From the NCBI RefSeq assembly GCF_003026455.1, contig NZ_PYMB01000008.1, forward strand, positions 62,001-126,000: a stretch of DNA of 64,000 nt, in the 5' to 3' direction. Positions 53,372 through 62,332 of the stretch are shown in pieces. The stretch is from Photobacterium rosenbergii (GTDB lineage Bacteria; Pseudomonadota; Gammaproteobacteria; Enterobacterales; Vibrionaceae). Positions within the stretch are counted from its first letter, which is position 1. Each line of letters begins with the position of its first letter. A model generated the notes under the pieces. It ran no database searches, was not told the DNA's origin, and saw nothing but the letters and a program-made list of their open reading frames with translations. Position numbers and translations under genes: made by a program.

Positions 53372-54521
53372 TACCCGTTTGTCCAGCACTCAGGCGCTGG
53401 AAGACTACTTTGTTGATTTACTGCTAGAGCCAGAGCTCGAACCTGAGCTCGAGGCTGACGCGGGTTCAGAAACGGCAGAAAGTGTTGATACTGGTGCTGA
53501 ACCAGAGGCAGAAGCGAGTCCTGAGGTACCCAATGGAGACGTTTCTTCAGAGGAGGGCCCCAGGCCAGGTTGCCACCTACCTCAAGATGCTGGGCTGGAT
53601 GAAGAGCAACAGCCTTTAGCAACCGTGCAACTAGCAGAAAAGGCGATGCCAGCCGCCAAACCATTTGATTTTGGCAGTATGGATGAAGACGCACAGCTCT
53701 CGGTGAGCAGCATGCCATCACCCATGCTGGATAGAGTCCAGCGGTTGCTGAATCAGGTTAACAAGGTTAGCCCGCAAGATCAGACTGCGATATCCCAAGC
53801 ACAGTCCTCGACGATCGATTCAGAGTTAGAAGATGACTGGCAGCAGGTAATGGCCCATGAACAGGCCAGTGCTACCGGAGGGCGGCAAGATCTCGATCAA
53901 CCTAAAGATGACAGTAACGATGATCACGCTGAACTCCTGAAAGTTGCTCCCGAAGCGCCAGAGCCAGAACATGAGCAAGATCAGGATCTGGCAGCAGAAA
54001 ATGAGCTTGAGACCAAAACATCAGAAGTTTTACCGCCTAATAACTGGTCGCAGCAAATCCACCAAGGCGATGAGTTTCAAGCGTTGTTCTTTGAGGTCAA
54101 CGGGGTGACTTTTGCGGTACCGCTGACTGAGCTTGGGGGGATCCATCAGCTAGGCGACGTTAACCGTCTGCTAGGCCGCCCGCCATGGTATCTCGGCTTG
54201 ATGAGCAGCCGCGAGCACCAATTGGATGTGGTCGATACGGCGTGTTGGGTGATGCCGGATAAGCTCGACGGAGAAGAATACCGTGAGCAATATAAGTATG
54301 TGGTGGTACTGGGCGAAAGTTCATGGGGCTTGGCATGCAATACTCTGCTGGGGACCGAAACCTTATCCGAGCACAGTGTCCGTTGGCGTGAGAAAGCAGG
54401 TAAGCGCCCTTGGCTGGCGGGCATGGTAAAAGAAAAAATGTGTGCGCTAATTCATGTTAGTGAGCTAATCTCCATGCTCAAAGCAGGATTAGATGTTAAT
54501 ACCAAACTTAGGCAATCATGA
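53361..54521 (+). CDS. parP: ParP, CheW-like array-anchoring protein
   Basis: ParP links ParC at the pole to CheA and receptors. The 386-residue product has a short N-terminal helix (TQALEDYFVDLLLE) and a long acidic E/P/D/Q-rich region (about 25-225). A C-terminal CheW-like domain follows (about 230-375: FFEVNGVTFAVPLTELGGI, GLMSSREHQLDVVDTACWV, VVVLGESSWGLACN, MKE-type LIHVSELISML). The position between parC and cheW and the 11-bp overlap support the call. Confidence 0.92.
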   Translation: MSDNTRLSSTQALEDYFVDLLLEPELEPELEADAGSETAESVDTGAEPEAEASPEVPNGDVSSEEGPRPGCHLPQDAGLDEEQQPLATVQLAEKAMPAAKPFDFGSMDEDAQLSVSSMPSPMLDRVQRLLNQVNKVSPQDQTAISQAQSSTIDSELEDDWQQVMAHEQASATGGRQDLDQPKDDSNDDHAELLKVAPEAPEPEHEQDQDLAAENELETKTSEVLPPNNWSQQIHQGDEFQALFFEVNGVTFAVPLTELGGIHQLGDVNRLLGRPPWYLGLMSSREHQLDVVDTACWVMPDKLDGEEYREQYKYVVVLGESSWGLACNTLLGTETLSEHSVRWREKAGKRPWLAGMVKEKMCALIHVSELISMLKAGLDVNTKLRQS

Positions 54522-54583
54522 ACGGCTACGGTATCATCCGGTAGCTAACTGAATGCAGCAAAATAGATCAAAGAGGAAACAGC

Positions 54584-55078
54584 ATGTCACAGGTGAGTGT
54601 CGCTGAAATACAAAAAGAAGACAGTAATGATCAAGTCCTGCAGTGGGTAACCTTCCAGTTGGAAGATGAAACCTACGGTATTAACGTAATGCAGGTACGT
54701 GAAGTATTGCGCTATTCCGAAATCGCACCTGTACCGGGCGCGCCTGACTACGTACTGGGTATTATCAACCTACGTGGTAACGTCGTGACTGTTATCGATA
54801 CCCGCTCACGCTTTGGCTTGATGCCGGGCGAGATCTCAGACAACACCCGTATCGTGATCATTGAAGCTGAAAAGCAGGTTATCGGTATTCTGGTAGACAG
54901 TGTTGCCGAAGTAGTTTACTTGCGCAGCTCAGAAATCGACAGCACACCAAGTGTTGGTACTGAAGAGAGTGCCAAGTTTATTCAGGGTGTGAGCAACCGT
55001 GATGGCCAACTGTTGATCTTGGTTGATCTGAATAAGCTACTATCAGATGACGAATGGGACGAGATGGCGTACCTATAA
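54584..55078 (+). CDS. cheW: Chemotaxis adaptor protein CheW
   Basis: CheW couples chemoreceptors to CheA. It is a single CheW domain of 164 residues, with WVTFQLEDETYGINVMQVRE, PGAPDYVLGIINLRGNVVTV and GILVDSVAEVVYL. AGAGGAAAC lies about 5 bp before the ATG. It lies 62 bp after parP; the stop overlaps the next ATG (TAATG). Confidence 0.97.
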   Translation: MSQVSVAEIQKEDSNDQVLQWVTFQLEDETYGINVMQVREVLRYSEIAPVPGAPDYVLGIINLRGNVVTVIDTRSRFGLMPGEISDNTRIVIIEAEKQVIGILVDSVAEVVYLRSSEIDSTPSVGTEESAKFIQGVSNRDGQLLILVDLNKLLSDDEWDEMAYL

Positions 55079-55506
55079 TGCTTGATATGTTGTTGCAATG
55101 GTTACCACTGGCCTTGTCGCTGCTTGCGATTGTGGTCGCATGGCTAATGGTAAGACGTGAGCGTATTGCCCGCGAGGCCCTTGAAACCAAATTTGCAGCG
55201 ACAGAGCTGGTATTGAAAAATGCCCGCCAGCAGCAGGAAAGTTTGGTTAAACAGTTTAACGAACTGCGAGCGGGCACCATGGGAATGAGCCAGAAATTGG
55301 CAGATATGGCTCGCCATTTAGAAGAGCTATCTGATCGCCAAGGCGAATTGGCCATGCAAGATCCCGATAGCCGCTTATATAGCCGTGCAAGCAAAATGGT
55401 TGAGCTAGGTGCTGACGTCAACGAGTTGATGCGCGAATGCGACCTACCTAAAGCCGAAGCTGAGCTGCTGCTTCGCCTCCAGCAAATGCACCATTCGAGA
55501 CGCTGA
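55078..55506 (+). CDS. DUF2802 membrane-anchored protein
   Basis: This matches the DUF2802 family that follows cheW in Vibrio, Shewanella and Pseudomonas; its function is unknown. The 142 residues have one N-terminal membrane helix (about 4-24, LLQWLPLALSLLAIVVAWLM) and a coiled coil (REALETKFAATELVLKNARQ). The C-terminal helical domain (MVELGADVNELMRECDLPKA) resembles a small DNA-binding-like bundle seen in this family. I chose the ATG at 55078 because it is translationally coupled to cheW. It is the last gene of the chemotaxis run. Confidence 0.88.
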   Translation: MLDMLLQWLPLALSLLAIVVAWLMVRRERIAREALETKFAATELVLKNARQQQESLVKQFNELRAGTMGMSQKLADMARHLEELSDRQGELAMQDPDSRLYSRASKMVELGADVNELMRECDLPKAEAELLLRLQQMHHSRR

Positions 55507-55558
55507 TAGCGAGGTGAGTGGTTAAAGGCAATAGACCGTTAAATTGATGAAAGATAGG

Positions 55559-55588
55559 AAGGTATCCATATTATGGGTACCTTTTTTT
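55559..55588 (+). terminator. Terminator of the chemotaxis operon
   Basis: AAGGTATCC (55559-55567) pairs with GGGTACCTT (55575-55583) with one G-T pair, followed by a run of seven T. This is the strongest terminator in the right half and probably ends the long flhA-to-cheW transcription. Confidence 0.9.
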
Positions 55589-55762
55589 ATGTGCCTAGTT
55601 TTCATTACCCAGACACCTTTATGTAATGGCAAACCTTGTCAAACCCCGGACAGTGGCCTGACTCACCGCTGACAGAGCAGGGACAAGGAGGTTATACAGT
55701 GATTTTCTGATAATAAATAACCAATAAAATCATAAAATTACATGTATATTAAGGTGTCGCTA

Positions 55763-56173
55763 ATGAGAGTCTTGTTAACCTTTTTTGTCATCGCACTCAC
55801 TTTTTCCCAACCCGCGTTTGCAAAGGGGTGGGAGCATTTGGCTGAAAGGCGGGTTACCTATAAAGAGGATACGGATCGAGTCAACATTAACTGGTTCAAC
55901 CGGGACATTCACCAGATCCGCCTCAAGTCCAAGCAAGGGATTATCAATATGGACTCCATTACCTTGCACTTTCGAGACGGAAGCAAACAGGTCACAAACG
56001 ATTTAGGTATCCTTCTCAAGGGAAAAACCAGTCGAGCCATTAATGTCCCTCGCCATCAGTCCAGAAACTTAAGGCGGGTGACGTTCAAATATAAGAGTGT
56101 CGGTAATCAAAAGACTGATATCGCGGGTATCACCAAGCGGGGGATCGTTGAAATCCAAGCCAAAAGGCGATGA
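55763..56173 (+). CDS. Secreted protein, possibly DUF2541 family (136 aa)
   Basis: Function unknown. ATG 55763 is chosen because AAGGTG lies 7 bp upstream; an ATG at 55742 lacks a ribosome site. The product has a signal peptide (MRVLLTFFVIALTFSQPAFA, residues 1-20). The basic mature part alternates beta-strand-like segments (IRLKSKQGIINMDSITLHF, RRVTFKYKSVG). The layout resembles the periplasmic DUF2541 proteins, but I cannot confirm it. It stands alone, with a hairpin after it. Confidence 0.72.
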   Translation: MRVLLTFFVIALTFSQPAFAKGWEHLAERRVTYKEDTDRVNINWFNRDIHQIRLKSKQGIINMDSITLHFRDGSKQVTNDLGILLKGKTSRAINVPRHQSRNLRRVTFKYKSVGNQKTDIAGITKRGIVEIQAKRR

Positions 56174-56206
56174 AAGCTATCCATTAAAAATCAGAAGTAA
56201 TCCACT

Positions 56207-56236
56207 GCACAGTGATTAGTCACTTAAGCACTGTGC
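56207..56236 (+). terminator. Probable terminator of the secreted-protein gene
   Basis: GCACAGTG / CACTGTGC is a perfect 8-bp stem with a 14-base loop, followed by TTTAAAGGTTTTT, 34 bp after the stop. Confidence 0.55.
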
Positions 56237-56285
56237 TTTAAAGGTTTTTATTGGTTTCCTATTTACTCTTGCTCTTCGCGTTCTT

Positions 56286-56396
56286 TCCAGGACCTAGGAT
56301 CCAGGTTCTAGCCTCTGCTCTTCCCAAGACCCAGAACCTACTCTCTTGCTTTGCTTGTCTTTTTCTAGGAACTAGGTTCTAGGATCCAGATTCTAC
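56286..56396. repeat. CTAGG-rich intergenic repeat C
   Basis: CTAGG occurs at 56294, 56365, 56372 and 56379, the last three in 7-bp phase (CTAGGAACTAGGTTCTAGGATC), exactly as in cluster A (8010, 8017, 8024). Degenerate units (GGATCCAGGTTCTAG, GACCCAGAACCTA) fill the space. Confidence 0.72.
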
Positions 56397-56710
56397 ATTC
56401 CGCTTTGGGTTTAACTTGTAACCACTCTTTTCATTCTATTCACATCTAACAACAAATGCATTTGTCTTAAAAAATAGCATGTTGCGATGAAAGTGTGCGG
56501 TCCGTTACACCTTTTGCTATTTTTAAAACTTCTTGTGGCACTTTTTTATTGTCTACTTGTCAATTTTGGCTACGGGTAGATTTTGCAATTTGGGTGCTTG
56601 GTTTAGGCGCAGTATGGAAGTCACAATTACAGCCTCTGGTCTCTAACAACAGGGTAGGCCGCTGTGGTACTATGCGAGTCAAATTGTGACACCTAGGATG
56701 CATCATTTTT

Positions 56711-57361
56711 ATGTTGTCTGTTGAAGAGTTAAGTTGTACCCGAGACGAAAGGGTATTGTTTGAAAACCTGCATTTCACGGTTTCGTCGGGTGAACTGGTT
56801 CAGATCGAAGGCCACAATGGTGCCGGTAAAACCACCTTGTTACGTATTCTGGCAGGGCTTGGCCGTGCTGATGATGGCCGAGTTTGCTGGCTCGATGAAG
56901 ATATCGAATCAGCAAGGGAAGACTATCACCAAGAGCTCTTGTTCCTCGGCCACCAGACCGGGGTCAAGCGGGAGCTGACAGCCTATGAAAACTTGGCTTA
57001 CTTTCAATCGATGCATCTGTGTAACGAAGAGTCAGATTTAAACGGTGAGCCTCAGGTCTCAGGTGAAGACAGTTTATGGCAGGCATTGGCCCAGGTAGGC
57101 TTGGCGGGACGCGAAGATGTACCAGCCGGTCAACTTTCTGCCGGTCAGCAACGCCGGGTTGCGCTAGCCAGACTGTGGCTGAGTAACCACAAGCTGTGGA
57201 TTTTGGATGAACCCCTGACAGCGATTGATAAGCAAGGGGTCAAGGTGTTGGAAGGTCTGTTCCTTGCCCATGCCAAGCGAGGGGGAATTGTGGTATTGAC
57301 CACTCACCAGGATATGTTCACAGACAGTGATCAGCTACGAAAAATCAAGTTGGGGCAGTAA
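56711..57361 (+). CDS. ccmA: Heme exporter ATP-binding protein CcmA
   Basis: CcmA is the ATPase of the CcmABCD complex that releases heme-loaded CcmE for cytochrome c maturation. The 216 residues have Walker [12 protein letters not shown], the signature [14 protein letters not shown] and Walker [17 protein letters not shown] lies about 11 bp before the ATG. First gene of the ccm cluster, followed after 6 bp by ccmB. Transcription begins in the long intergenic region to its left. Confidence 0.96.
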   Translation: MLSVEELSCTRDERVLFENLHFTVSSGELVQIEGHNGAGKTTLLRILAGLGRADDGRVCWLDEDIESAREDYHQELLFLGHQTGVKRELTAYENLAYFQSMHLCNEESDLNGEPQVSGEDSLWQALAQVGLAGREDVPAGQLSAGQQRRVALARLWLSNHKLWILDEPLTAIDKQGVKVLEGLFLAHAKRGGIVVLTTHQDMFTDSDQLRKIKLGQ

Positions 57362-57367
57362 AAGAAG

Positions 57368-58033
57368 ATGAATGCGATTTTTCATGTGATCCGCCGAGAG
57401 CTTCTTATCGCCTTCCGCCGCCAGGCCGAAGTCTTCAATCCGTTGTGGTTTTTCATTATTGTCATCACCCTTTTCCCACTCGGTGTTGGACCTGAACCGA
57501 ACTTGTTGGCACGTATCGCGCCGGGCATTGTTTGGGTAGCTGCCTTGCTAGCGGCGTTGCTCTCCATGGAGCGTTTGTTCCGTGATGACTTTGTCGATGG
57601 TTCGCTGGAGCAAATGTTGCTGATGCCAACCCCCTTGCCGATTCTGGCCTTTGCTAAAATGCTGGCGCATTGGGTATTGACCGGTCTACCGCTGCTTTTG
57701 ATTAGCCCGCTATTGGCAATTCTCTTATCGCTGGAGTGGGAAACGTGGAAGGCCGTGGTGCTGACCCTACTTATCGGGACACCAACGTTAAGTTTCCTAG
57801 GGGCAATTGGGGTTGCCCTGACCGTGGGGTTGCGAAAAGGTGGCGTTTTATTGAGCCTGCTCATATTGCCGTTGTATATTCCTGTGCTTATATTCGCGAC
57901 CTCCGCCATCGATGCGGCCAGTTTGGGTATGCCTTACAACGGCCAAATGGCGTTGATGGGCGCAATGCTGGTGGCGTCTGCGACACTTTCTCCGTTTGCT
58001 GTCGCAGCTTCACTACGCATAAGTGTGCAATAA
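57368..58033 (+). CDS. ccmB: Heme exporter membrane protein CcmB
   Basis: CcmB is the membrane partner of CcmA. The 221-residue product has about six hydrophobic segments and the family stretches LFPLGVGPEPNLLARIAPGI, SMERLFRDDFVDGSLEQML and NLR-type GVALTVGLRKGG. AAAGAAG is 5 bp before the ATG. Unusually, it is separated from ccmC by 314 bp that carry a hairpin. Confidence 0.96.
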   Translation: MNAIFHVIRRELLIAFRRQAEVFNPLWFFIIVITLFPLGVGPEPNLLARIAPGIVWVAALLAALLSMERLFRDDFVDGSLEQMLLMPTPLPILAFAKMLAHWVLTGLPLLLISPLLAILLSLEWETWKAVVLTLLIGTPTLSFLGAIGVALTVGLRKGGVLLSLLILPLYIPVLIFATSAIDAASLGMPYNGQMALMGAMLVASATLSPFAVAASLRISVQ

Positions 58034-58347
58034 CTGATTACAATTAACTTAGATTTGTGCTGTCTCATGAGATTGGATCTCATGAGACAATTTTGAGCAA
58101 GAACAAGGAAGCGGACGATAGTCAGCCCATTACCTCTTTAGGAGTATTTAGGTTGACGTGGCATTCTGGATGATGGGGAGATAGAAAGCCCTTTTAGACC
58201 ATGTGCTTATAACTGGATGATGTTTATTTGTCTGGTCAATGGAATCGTCAAAAACGTTAAGTAGCACCTTAGGCGGACCTGGATTGGTATTTGAGCCAAG
58301 TGCTGATTAACAACGTATTATTCTTATTAAATGAGTAGAGCAGAAAT
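58034..58347 (+). other. Non-coding interruption between ccmB and ccmC (314 bp)
   Basis: No frame longer than about 20 codons has a ribosome site. It starts with a 12-bp inverted repeat and is otherwise of mixed composition, without recognisable transposase remnants or terminal repeats. A promoter for ccmC-I may lie in its right part, but no clear -35/-10 pair was found. Confidence 0.65.
58061..58094 (+). terminator. Perfect 12-bp hairpin after ccmB
   Basis: TGTCTCATGAGA (58061-58072) and TCTCATGAGACA (58078-58089) form a perfect stem with a TTGGA loop, followed by ATTTT. It lies 27 bp after ccmB and looks like a terminator or attenuator inside the ccm cluster. Confidence 0.7.
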
Positions 58348-59079
58348 ATGTGGAAGTGGTTACATCCCTACGCGAAAGCTGAGAACTGCTACCGTTTGTG
58401 CGGTACCTTGTTGCCTTGGTTTTCAATCATCGCTTTGTTATCCATCCTGATAGGTACGGTATGGGGGTTGATGTTCGCCCCGACCGATTATCAGCAAGGT
58501 GACAGTTTCCGAATCATCTACCTGCACGTTCCTGCGGCCATTTGGTCGATGGGCGCCTATATGTCGATGGCGATCGCTGCCTTTATCGGCTTGGTGTGGC
58601 AGATCCGTTTGTCGGACATGGCAGCCCTTGCCATGGCGCCAATCGGAGCCGTCTTTACGGTTATCGCTTTGCTGACCGGCGCAATCTGGGGCAAGCCGAT
58701 GTGGGGCGCATGGTGGGTATGGGATGCCCGTTTGACCTCTGAACTGATCCTGCTTTTCCTCTACCTGGGTGTGATCGCACTCTACAATGCCTTCGATGAT
58801 CAGAAGACGGCAGGTAAAGCGGCCGGCATTCTGGCGATTGTTGGTGTGATTAACCTTCCTATTATTCACTTCTCGGTAGAGTGGTGGAATACCCTGCACC
58901 AAGGGGCCACGATTACGAAATTTGCTAAACCATCCATTGCCACCACCATGCTGTGGCCACTGTTGCTCAACATTATTGGTTTTGCCTGTTTCTTTGGTGC
59001 GTTGACCATGGTGCGTCTGCGTAACGAAATTATTGCTCGTGAAAGCCACCGCCCTTGGGTGCGTGCCCTGATGAAGTGA
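58348..59079 (+). CDS. ccmC: Heme exporter protein CcmC
   Basis: CcmC loads heme onto CcmE at the outer face of the inner membrane. The 243 residues have six membrane helices and the tryptophan-rich WGAWWVWDARLTSELILLFL motif, with conserved His before and after it (YLHVPAAIW, ...LHQGATI). The Shine-Dalgarno is weak (AGAGCAG). It is followed by ccmD after 7 bp. Confidence 0.96.
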   Translation: MWKWLHPYAKAENCYRLCGTLLPWFSIIALLSILIGTVWGLMFAPTDYQQGDSFRIIYLHVPAAIWSMGAYMSMAIAAFIGLVWQIRLSDMAALAMAPIGAVFTVIALLTGAIWGKPMWGAWWVWDARLTSELILLFLYLGVIALYNAFDDQKTAGKAAGILAIVGVINLPIIHFSVEWWNTLHQGATITKFAKPSIATTMLWPLLLNIIGFACFFGALTMVRLRNEIIARESHRPWVRALMK

Positions 59080-59086
59080 GGCCATT

Positions 59087-59293
59087 ATGCATTTTGACTC
59101 TTTTAGTGACTTCTTAGCGATGGGCGGGTATGCCCCTTATGTATGGAGTGCCTACGGGATCTCCTTTGGCGCCTTGCTGTGGTTGATGATTTCAAGCCTG
59201 AATACTAAACGCCGCCTAGCGGCCGAGATCAAGAATAAAATTGCGCGTGAGAAGCGTATTAAAGAAGCGGAAAAACTGGAGAACACATTATGA
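59087..59293 (+). CDS. ccmD: Heme exporter protein CcmD
   Basis: CcmD is the small membrane subunit that helps release CcmE from CcmABC. The 68 residues have one membrane helix (about 15-36, [18 protein letters not shown]) and a basic, charged cytoplasmic tail ([20 protein letters not shown]). It overlaps ccmE by 4 bp. Confidence 0.94.
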   Translation: MHFDSFSDFLAMGGYAPYVWSAYGISFGALLWLMISSLNTKRRLAAEIKNKIAREKRIKEAEKLENTL

Positions 59294-59775
59294 ACCCGAG
59301 ACGTAAAAAGCGCCTGACGTTGGTATTGGCGTTAGTAGTTGGCCTCGGTGCAACCATCGGGTTGCTGCTGTATGCACTGAACCAGAATATGGACCTTTTC
59401 TACACCCCAACTGAATTGGTACAGGGTAAGAAAGATGGTACCAAACCAGAAGTCGGTCAGCGTCTGCGTATTGGCGGCATGGTGGTTGAAGGTTCGGTTG
59501 AACGTGATCCCCAGTCTTTGCAGGTCACTTTCGACGTGGCTGATATCGGCCCGTCAGTGACTATCAAATATGACGGTATCCTGCCTGATTTGTTCCGTGA
59601 AGGGCAGGGCATTGTCGCTCAGGGTGTATTGGTTGATGCCAATACTATCCAAGCTCATGAAGTGTTAGCTAAGCACGATGAAGAGTACATGCCACCGGAA
59701 GTGGCAGAAGCGATGCAGAAAACACACGCGCCGCTTCAGTACACCGATGAACAATTGCAGGGTAGTGCTCAATAA
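59290..59775 (+). CDS. ccmE: Periplasmic heme chaperone CcmE
   Basis: CcmE carries heme covalently to the CcmF/H ligase. It has 161 residues. An N-terminal membrane anchor (about 8-28, [20 protein letters not shown]) precedes the OB-fold. Near the C-terminus the heme-binding His lies in [13 protein letters not shown] (H-D-x-x-Y-x-P pattern). It overlaps ccmD by 4 bp and ccmF by 1 bp. Confidence 0.97.
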   Translation: MNPRRKKRLTLVLALVVGLGATIGLLLYALNQNMDLFYTPTELVQGKKDGTKPEVGQRLRIGGMVVEGSVERDPQSLQVTFDVADIGPSVTIKYDGILPDLFREGQGIVAQGVLVDANTIQAHEVLAKHDEEYMPPEVAEAMQKTHAPLQYTDEQLQGSAQ

Positions 59776-61778
59776 TGATTGCAGAAATAGGCAACTTCAG
59801 CCTGATAGTTGCACTGGGATTATCCATCCTCGTCAGCATTTATCCGCTGTACGGTGCATCCGTCGGCAACCAGGCGCTAATGCGTATGGCCCGTCCGCTA
59901 ACCTATGGTATTTTCGGCATGATCTTGGTGTCGTTTATCATTCTTAGCTGGTCCTTTTACGTCAATGATTTTACGGTTGTTTACGTCGCCAGCAACTCGA
60001 ACTCTATGCTGCCGTGGTACTACCGCCTGTCAGCCGTATGGGGTGGCCATGAAGGCTCGCTGTTGCTATGGGTACTGATCCAGGCTGGTTGGGCCGTTGC
60101 GGTTGCAGTATTTAGTCGTGGCATGCCACTGGAATCATTGGCGCGTGTTCTCTCTGTGATGGGTATGATTGCGATTGGCTTCTTGCTGTTTATCATCGCA
60201 ACCTCAAACCCATTCCTGCGCACACTGCCTTTCTTCCCGGTAGATGGCCGTGACTTGAACCCATTGCTGCAAGACCCGGGTCTAATCATCCACCCACCAT
60301 TGCTCTACATGGGTTATGTTGGTTTCTCGGTTGCGTTCGCTTTTGCGATCGCATCACTGATGACAGGTCGTTTGGATACAGCTTGGGCGCGTTGGTCTCG
60401 TCCTTGGACTATCGCTGCATGGGCATTCCTGACCCTGGGTATCGCTCTTGGCTCTTGGTGGGCTTACTACGAGCTTGGCTGGGGCGGCTGGTGGTTCTGG
60501 GATCCAGTAGAAAACGCATCCTTCATGCCATGGCTTGCCGGTACGGCTCTTATGCACTCACTGGCGGTGACTGAAAAACGCGGCACGTTCAAAGCATGGA
60601 CGGTATTGCTTGCGATTTCGGCATTCTCACTAAGCTTGCTAGGTACCTTCTTGGTTCGTTCGGGCGTACTGGTCTCGGTACACGCCTTTGCTTCGGACCC
60701 AGCGCGAGGCATGTTCATCCTAGGCTTCCTTGTGGTGGTTATCGGTGGTTCACTGCTGCTTTACGCTCTACGTGGCGCGCAAATCCGCTCCCGTGGTAAC
60801 TACAGCCTGTTCTCCCGTGAGAACCTGTTGCTAGCTAACAACCTATTGTTGGTTGCCGCACTGCTGGTGGTGTTGATTGGTACATTGCTGCCGCTTGTTC
60901 ACAAGCAAATCGGCTTGGGTTCAGTTTCAATCGGTGTGCCTTTCTTCAACACCCTGTTTACTTGGCTGATGATCCCGTTTGCCTTCATTCTAGGTATCGG
61001 TCCACTGGTGCGTTGGAAGCGCGACAAGTTGTCTAGTATCAGCAAGCAGATGACTATCTCTGCCATTATCACTGTTCCGTTTGCGTTCCTATCAGTATGG
61101 CTATTTACCGAAATCCTTGAGCCAATGGCGGTTCTGGGTATGGCGATGGCGATTTGGATCATCGTGATGCACGGTTTTGAACTCTACGAGCGTGCGACGC
61201 ACCGTCATAGCTTGTGGACGGGCCTTGGCAAACTAGGTCGCAGCCACTGGGCGATGGTACTGGGCCATATGGGCTTGGCGGTATCCGTCATTGGTATTGC
61301 GCTGGTATCGAACTACGACATCGAGCGTGATGTCCGTATGGCACCAGGTGAAACTGTGCAGGTTCAAGGTTATGACTTCCACTTCGCGGGTCTTCGCGAC
61401 GCCGATGGTCCTAACTACGACGGCTACATTGCTGACTTCAACATTACTCGTGATGGTAAGCGTGTCACAACACTGCATGCCGAGAAGCGTTTTTACACCG
61501 TTGCGGGCTCGATGATGACCGAAGCGGCTATCGACAGCGGTGTTACCCGCGACCTTTATGTGGCAATGGGTGAGAAGCTAGGTGACGGCGCTTGGGCGGT
61601 ACGTATCTACTTCAAACCATTTGTTAACTGGATTTGGTTCGGTGCTGCCTTGATGGCGCTGGGTGGTGCATTTGCTATCAGTGATAAGCGCTACCGTTTC
61701 CGTAAGAAAGCCGAAAAGGGACAGCCGGTTGATGCCAAGGCTGGAAAAGTCGTGAAGCAGGAGGCGAAGGCAAACTAA
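59775..61778 (+). CDS. ccmF: Cytochrome c-type biogenesis protein CcmF
   Basis: CcmF is the heme lyase subunit that joins heme to apocytochrome c. The 667 residues have around 15 membrane helices. The WWD domain is WGGWWFWDPVENASFMPWL, with conserved His in HPPLLYMGYVG, HGFELYER-type segments, and a large periplasmic loop near the C-terminus (about 520-610). It is coupled to ccmE (AATGA overlap) and ccmG. Confidence 0.97.
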   Translation: MIAEIGNFSLIVALGLSILVSIYPLYGASVGNQALMRMARPLTYGIFGMILVSFIILSWSFYVNDFTVVYVASNSNSMLPWYYRLSAVWGGHEGSLLLWVLIQAGWAVAVAVFSRGMPLESLARVLSVMGMIAIGFLLFIIATSNPFLRTLPFFPVDGRDLNPLLQDPGLIIHPPLLYMGYVGFSVAFAFAIASLMTGRLDTAWARWSRPWTIAAWAFLTLGIALGSWWAYYELGWGGWWFWDPVENASFMPWLAGTALMHSLAVTEKRGTFKAWTVLLAISAFSLSLLGTFLVRSGVLVSVHAFASDPARGMFILGFLVVVIGGSLLLYALRGAQIRSRGNYSLFSRENLLLANNLLLVAALLVVLIGTLLPLVHKQIGLGSVSIGVPFFNTLFTWLMIPFAFILGIGPLVRWKRDKLSSISKQMTISAIITVPFAFLSVWLFTEILEPMAVLGMAMAIWIIVMHGFELYERATHRHSLWTGLGKLGRSHWAMVLGHMGLAVSVIGIALVSNYDIERDVRMAPGETVQVQGYDFHFAGLRDADGPNYDGYIADFNITRDGKRVTTLHAEKRFYTVAGSMMTEAAIDSGVTRDLYVAMGEKLGDGAWAVRIYFKPFVNWIWFGAALMALGGAFAISDKRYRFRKKAEKGQPVDAKAGKVVKQEAKAN

Positions 61779-62332
61779 TGAACAAGAAGTTACTTTTTAT
61801 CCCTCTGGTCCTATTTCTGGGGCTGGTGGTGATGTTCATGATCCAGTTAAGCCGTAACGCTGACGGTGACGATCCGACTAAGTTGGAATCTGTATTGGTC
61901 GGCAAACCTGTCCCTGAGTTCAAGTTGGAAGACTTGGTAGAAGCGGGCAAGTTGTATGAGCAAGATATCTTCAAAGGCGAGCCGTTGCTGCTTAACGTTT
62001 GGGCGACATGGTGTCCAACTTGTTACGCCGAGCATACTTACTTGAATCAGCTAGCCAGTGAAGGTGTGAAGATCATCGGCCTTAATTACAAGGACGAGCG
62101 CCTGAAAGCGGTTCGCTGGCTCAACGAGCTGGGTAACCCTTACCTACACAGCTTGTTTGATGGCAATGGTATGTTGGGTATGGATCTGGGCGTATACGGC
62201 GCACCGGAAACGTTCCTTATCGATGCCAACGGCATTATCCGCTACCGTCATGTTGGTGATGTTAACGACCGTAATTGGAATGATACATTGAAACCAATGT
62301 ACGAAGCCTTGATTGAGGAGGCGCAGGGGTAA
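61778..62332 (+). CDS. ccmG: Thiol-disulfide oxidoreductase CcmG/DsbE
   Basis: CcmG is a membrane-anchored thioredoxin-like protein that reduces apocytochrome c or CcmH before heme attachment. The 184 residues have an N-terminal membrane helix (about 5-24) and the active site WATWCPTCYAEH. The cis-Pro loop region has YGAPETFLIDANG. It overlaps ccmF by 1 bp and abuts ccmH. Confidence 0.97.
   Translation: MNKKLLFIPLVLFLGLVVMFMIQLSRNADGDDPTKLESVLVGKPVPEFKLEDLVEAGKLYEQDIFKGEPLLLNVWATWCPTCYAEHTYLNQLASEGVKIIGLNYKDERLKAVRWLNELGNPYLHSLFDGNGMLGMDLGVYGAPETFLIDANGIIRYRHVGDVNDRNWNDTLKPMYEALIEEAQG

Larger units (their letters stand above)
56174..56710. other. Intergenic region before ccmA (537 bp)
   Basis: It holds a probable terminator (56207-56236), CTAGG-rich repeat C (56286-56396) and a widely spaced inverted repeat GTCACAATT (56620-56628) / AATTGTGAC (56682-56690) in the ccmA leader. 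No open frame with a ribosome site is seen. A promoter for ccmA is expected between 56450 and 56700, but no box stands out. Confidence 0.6.

Noticed and set aside
58034-58347. Insertion-sequence remnant between ccmB and ccmC
   Set aside because: No terminal inverted repeats at the borders, no target duplication and no transposase-like peptide were seen; the inverted repeat is internal and hairpin-like.
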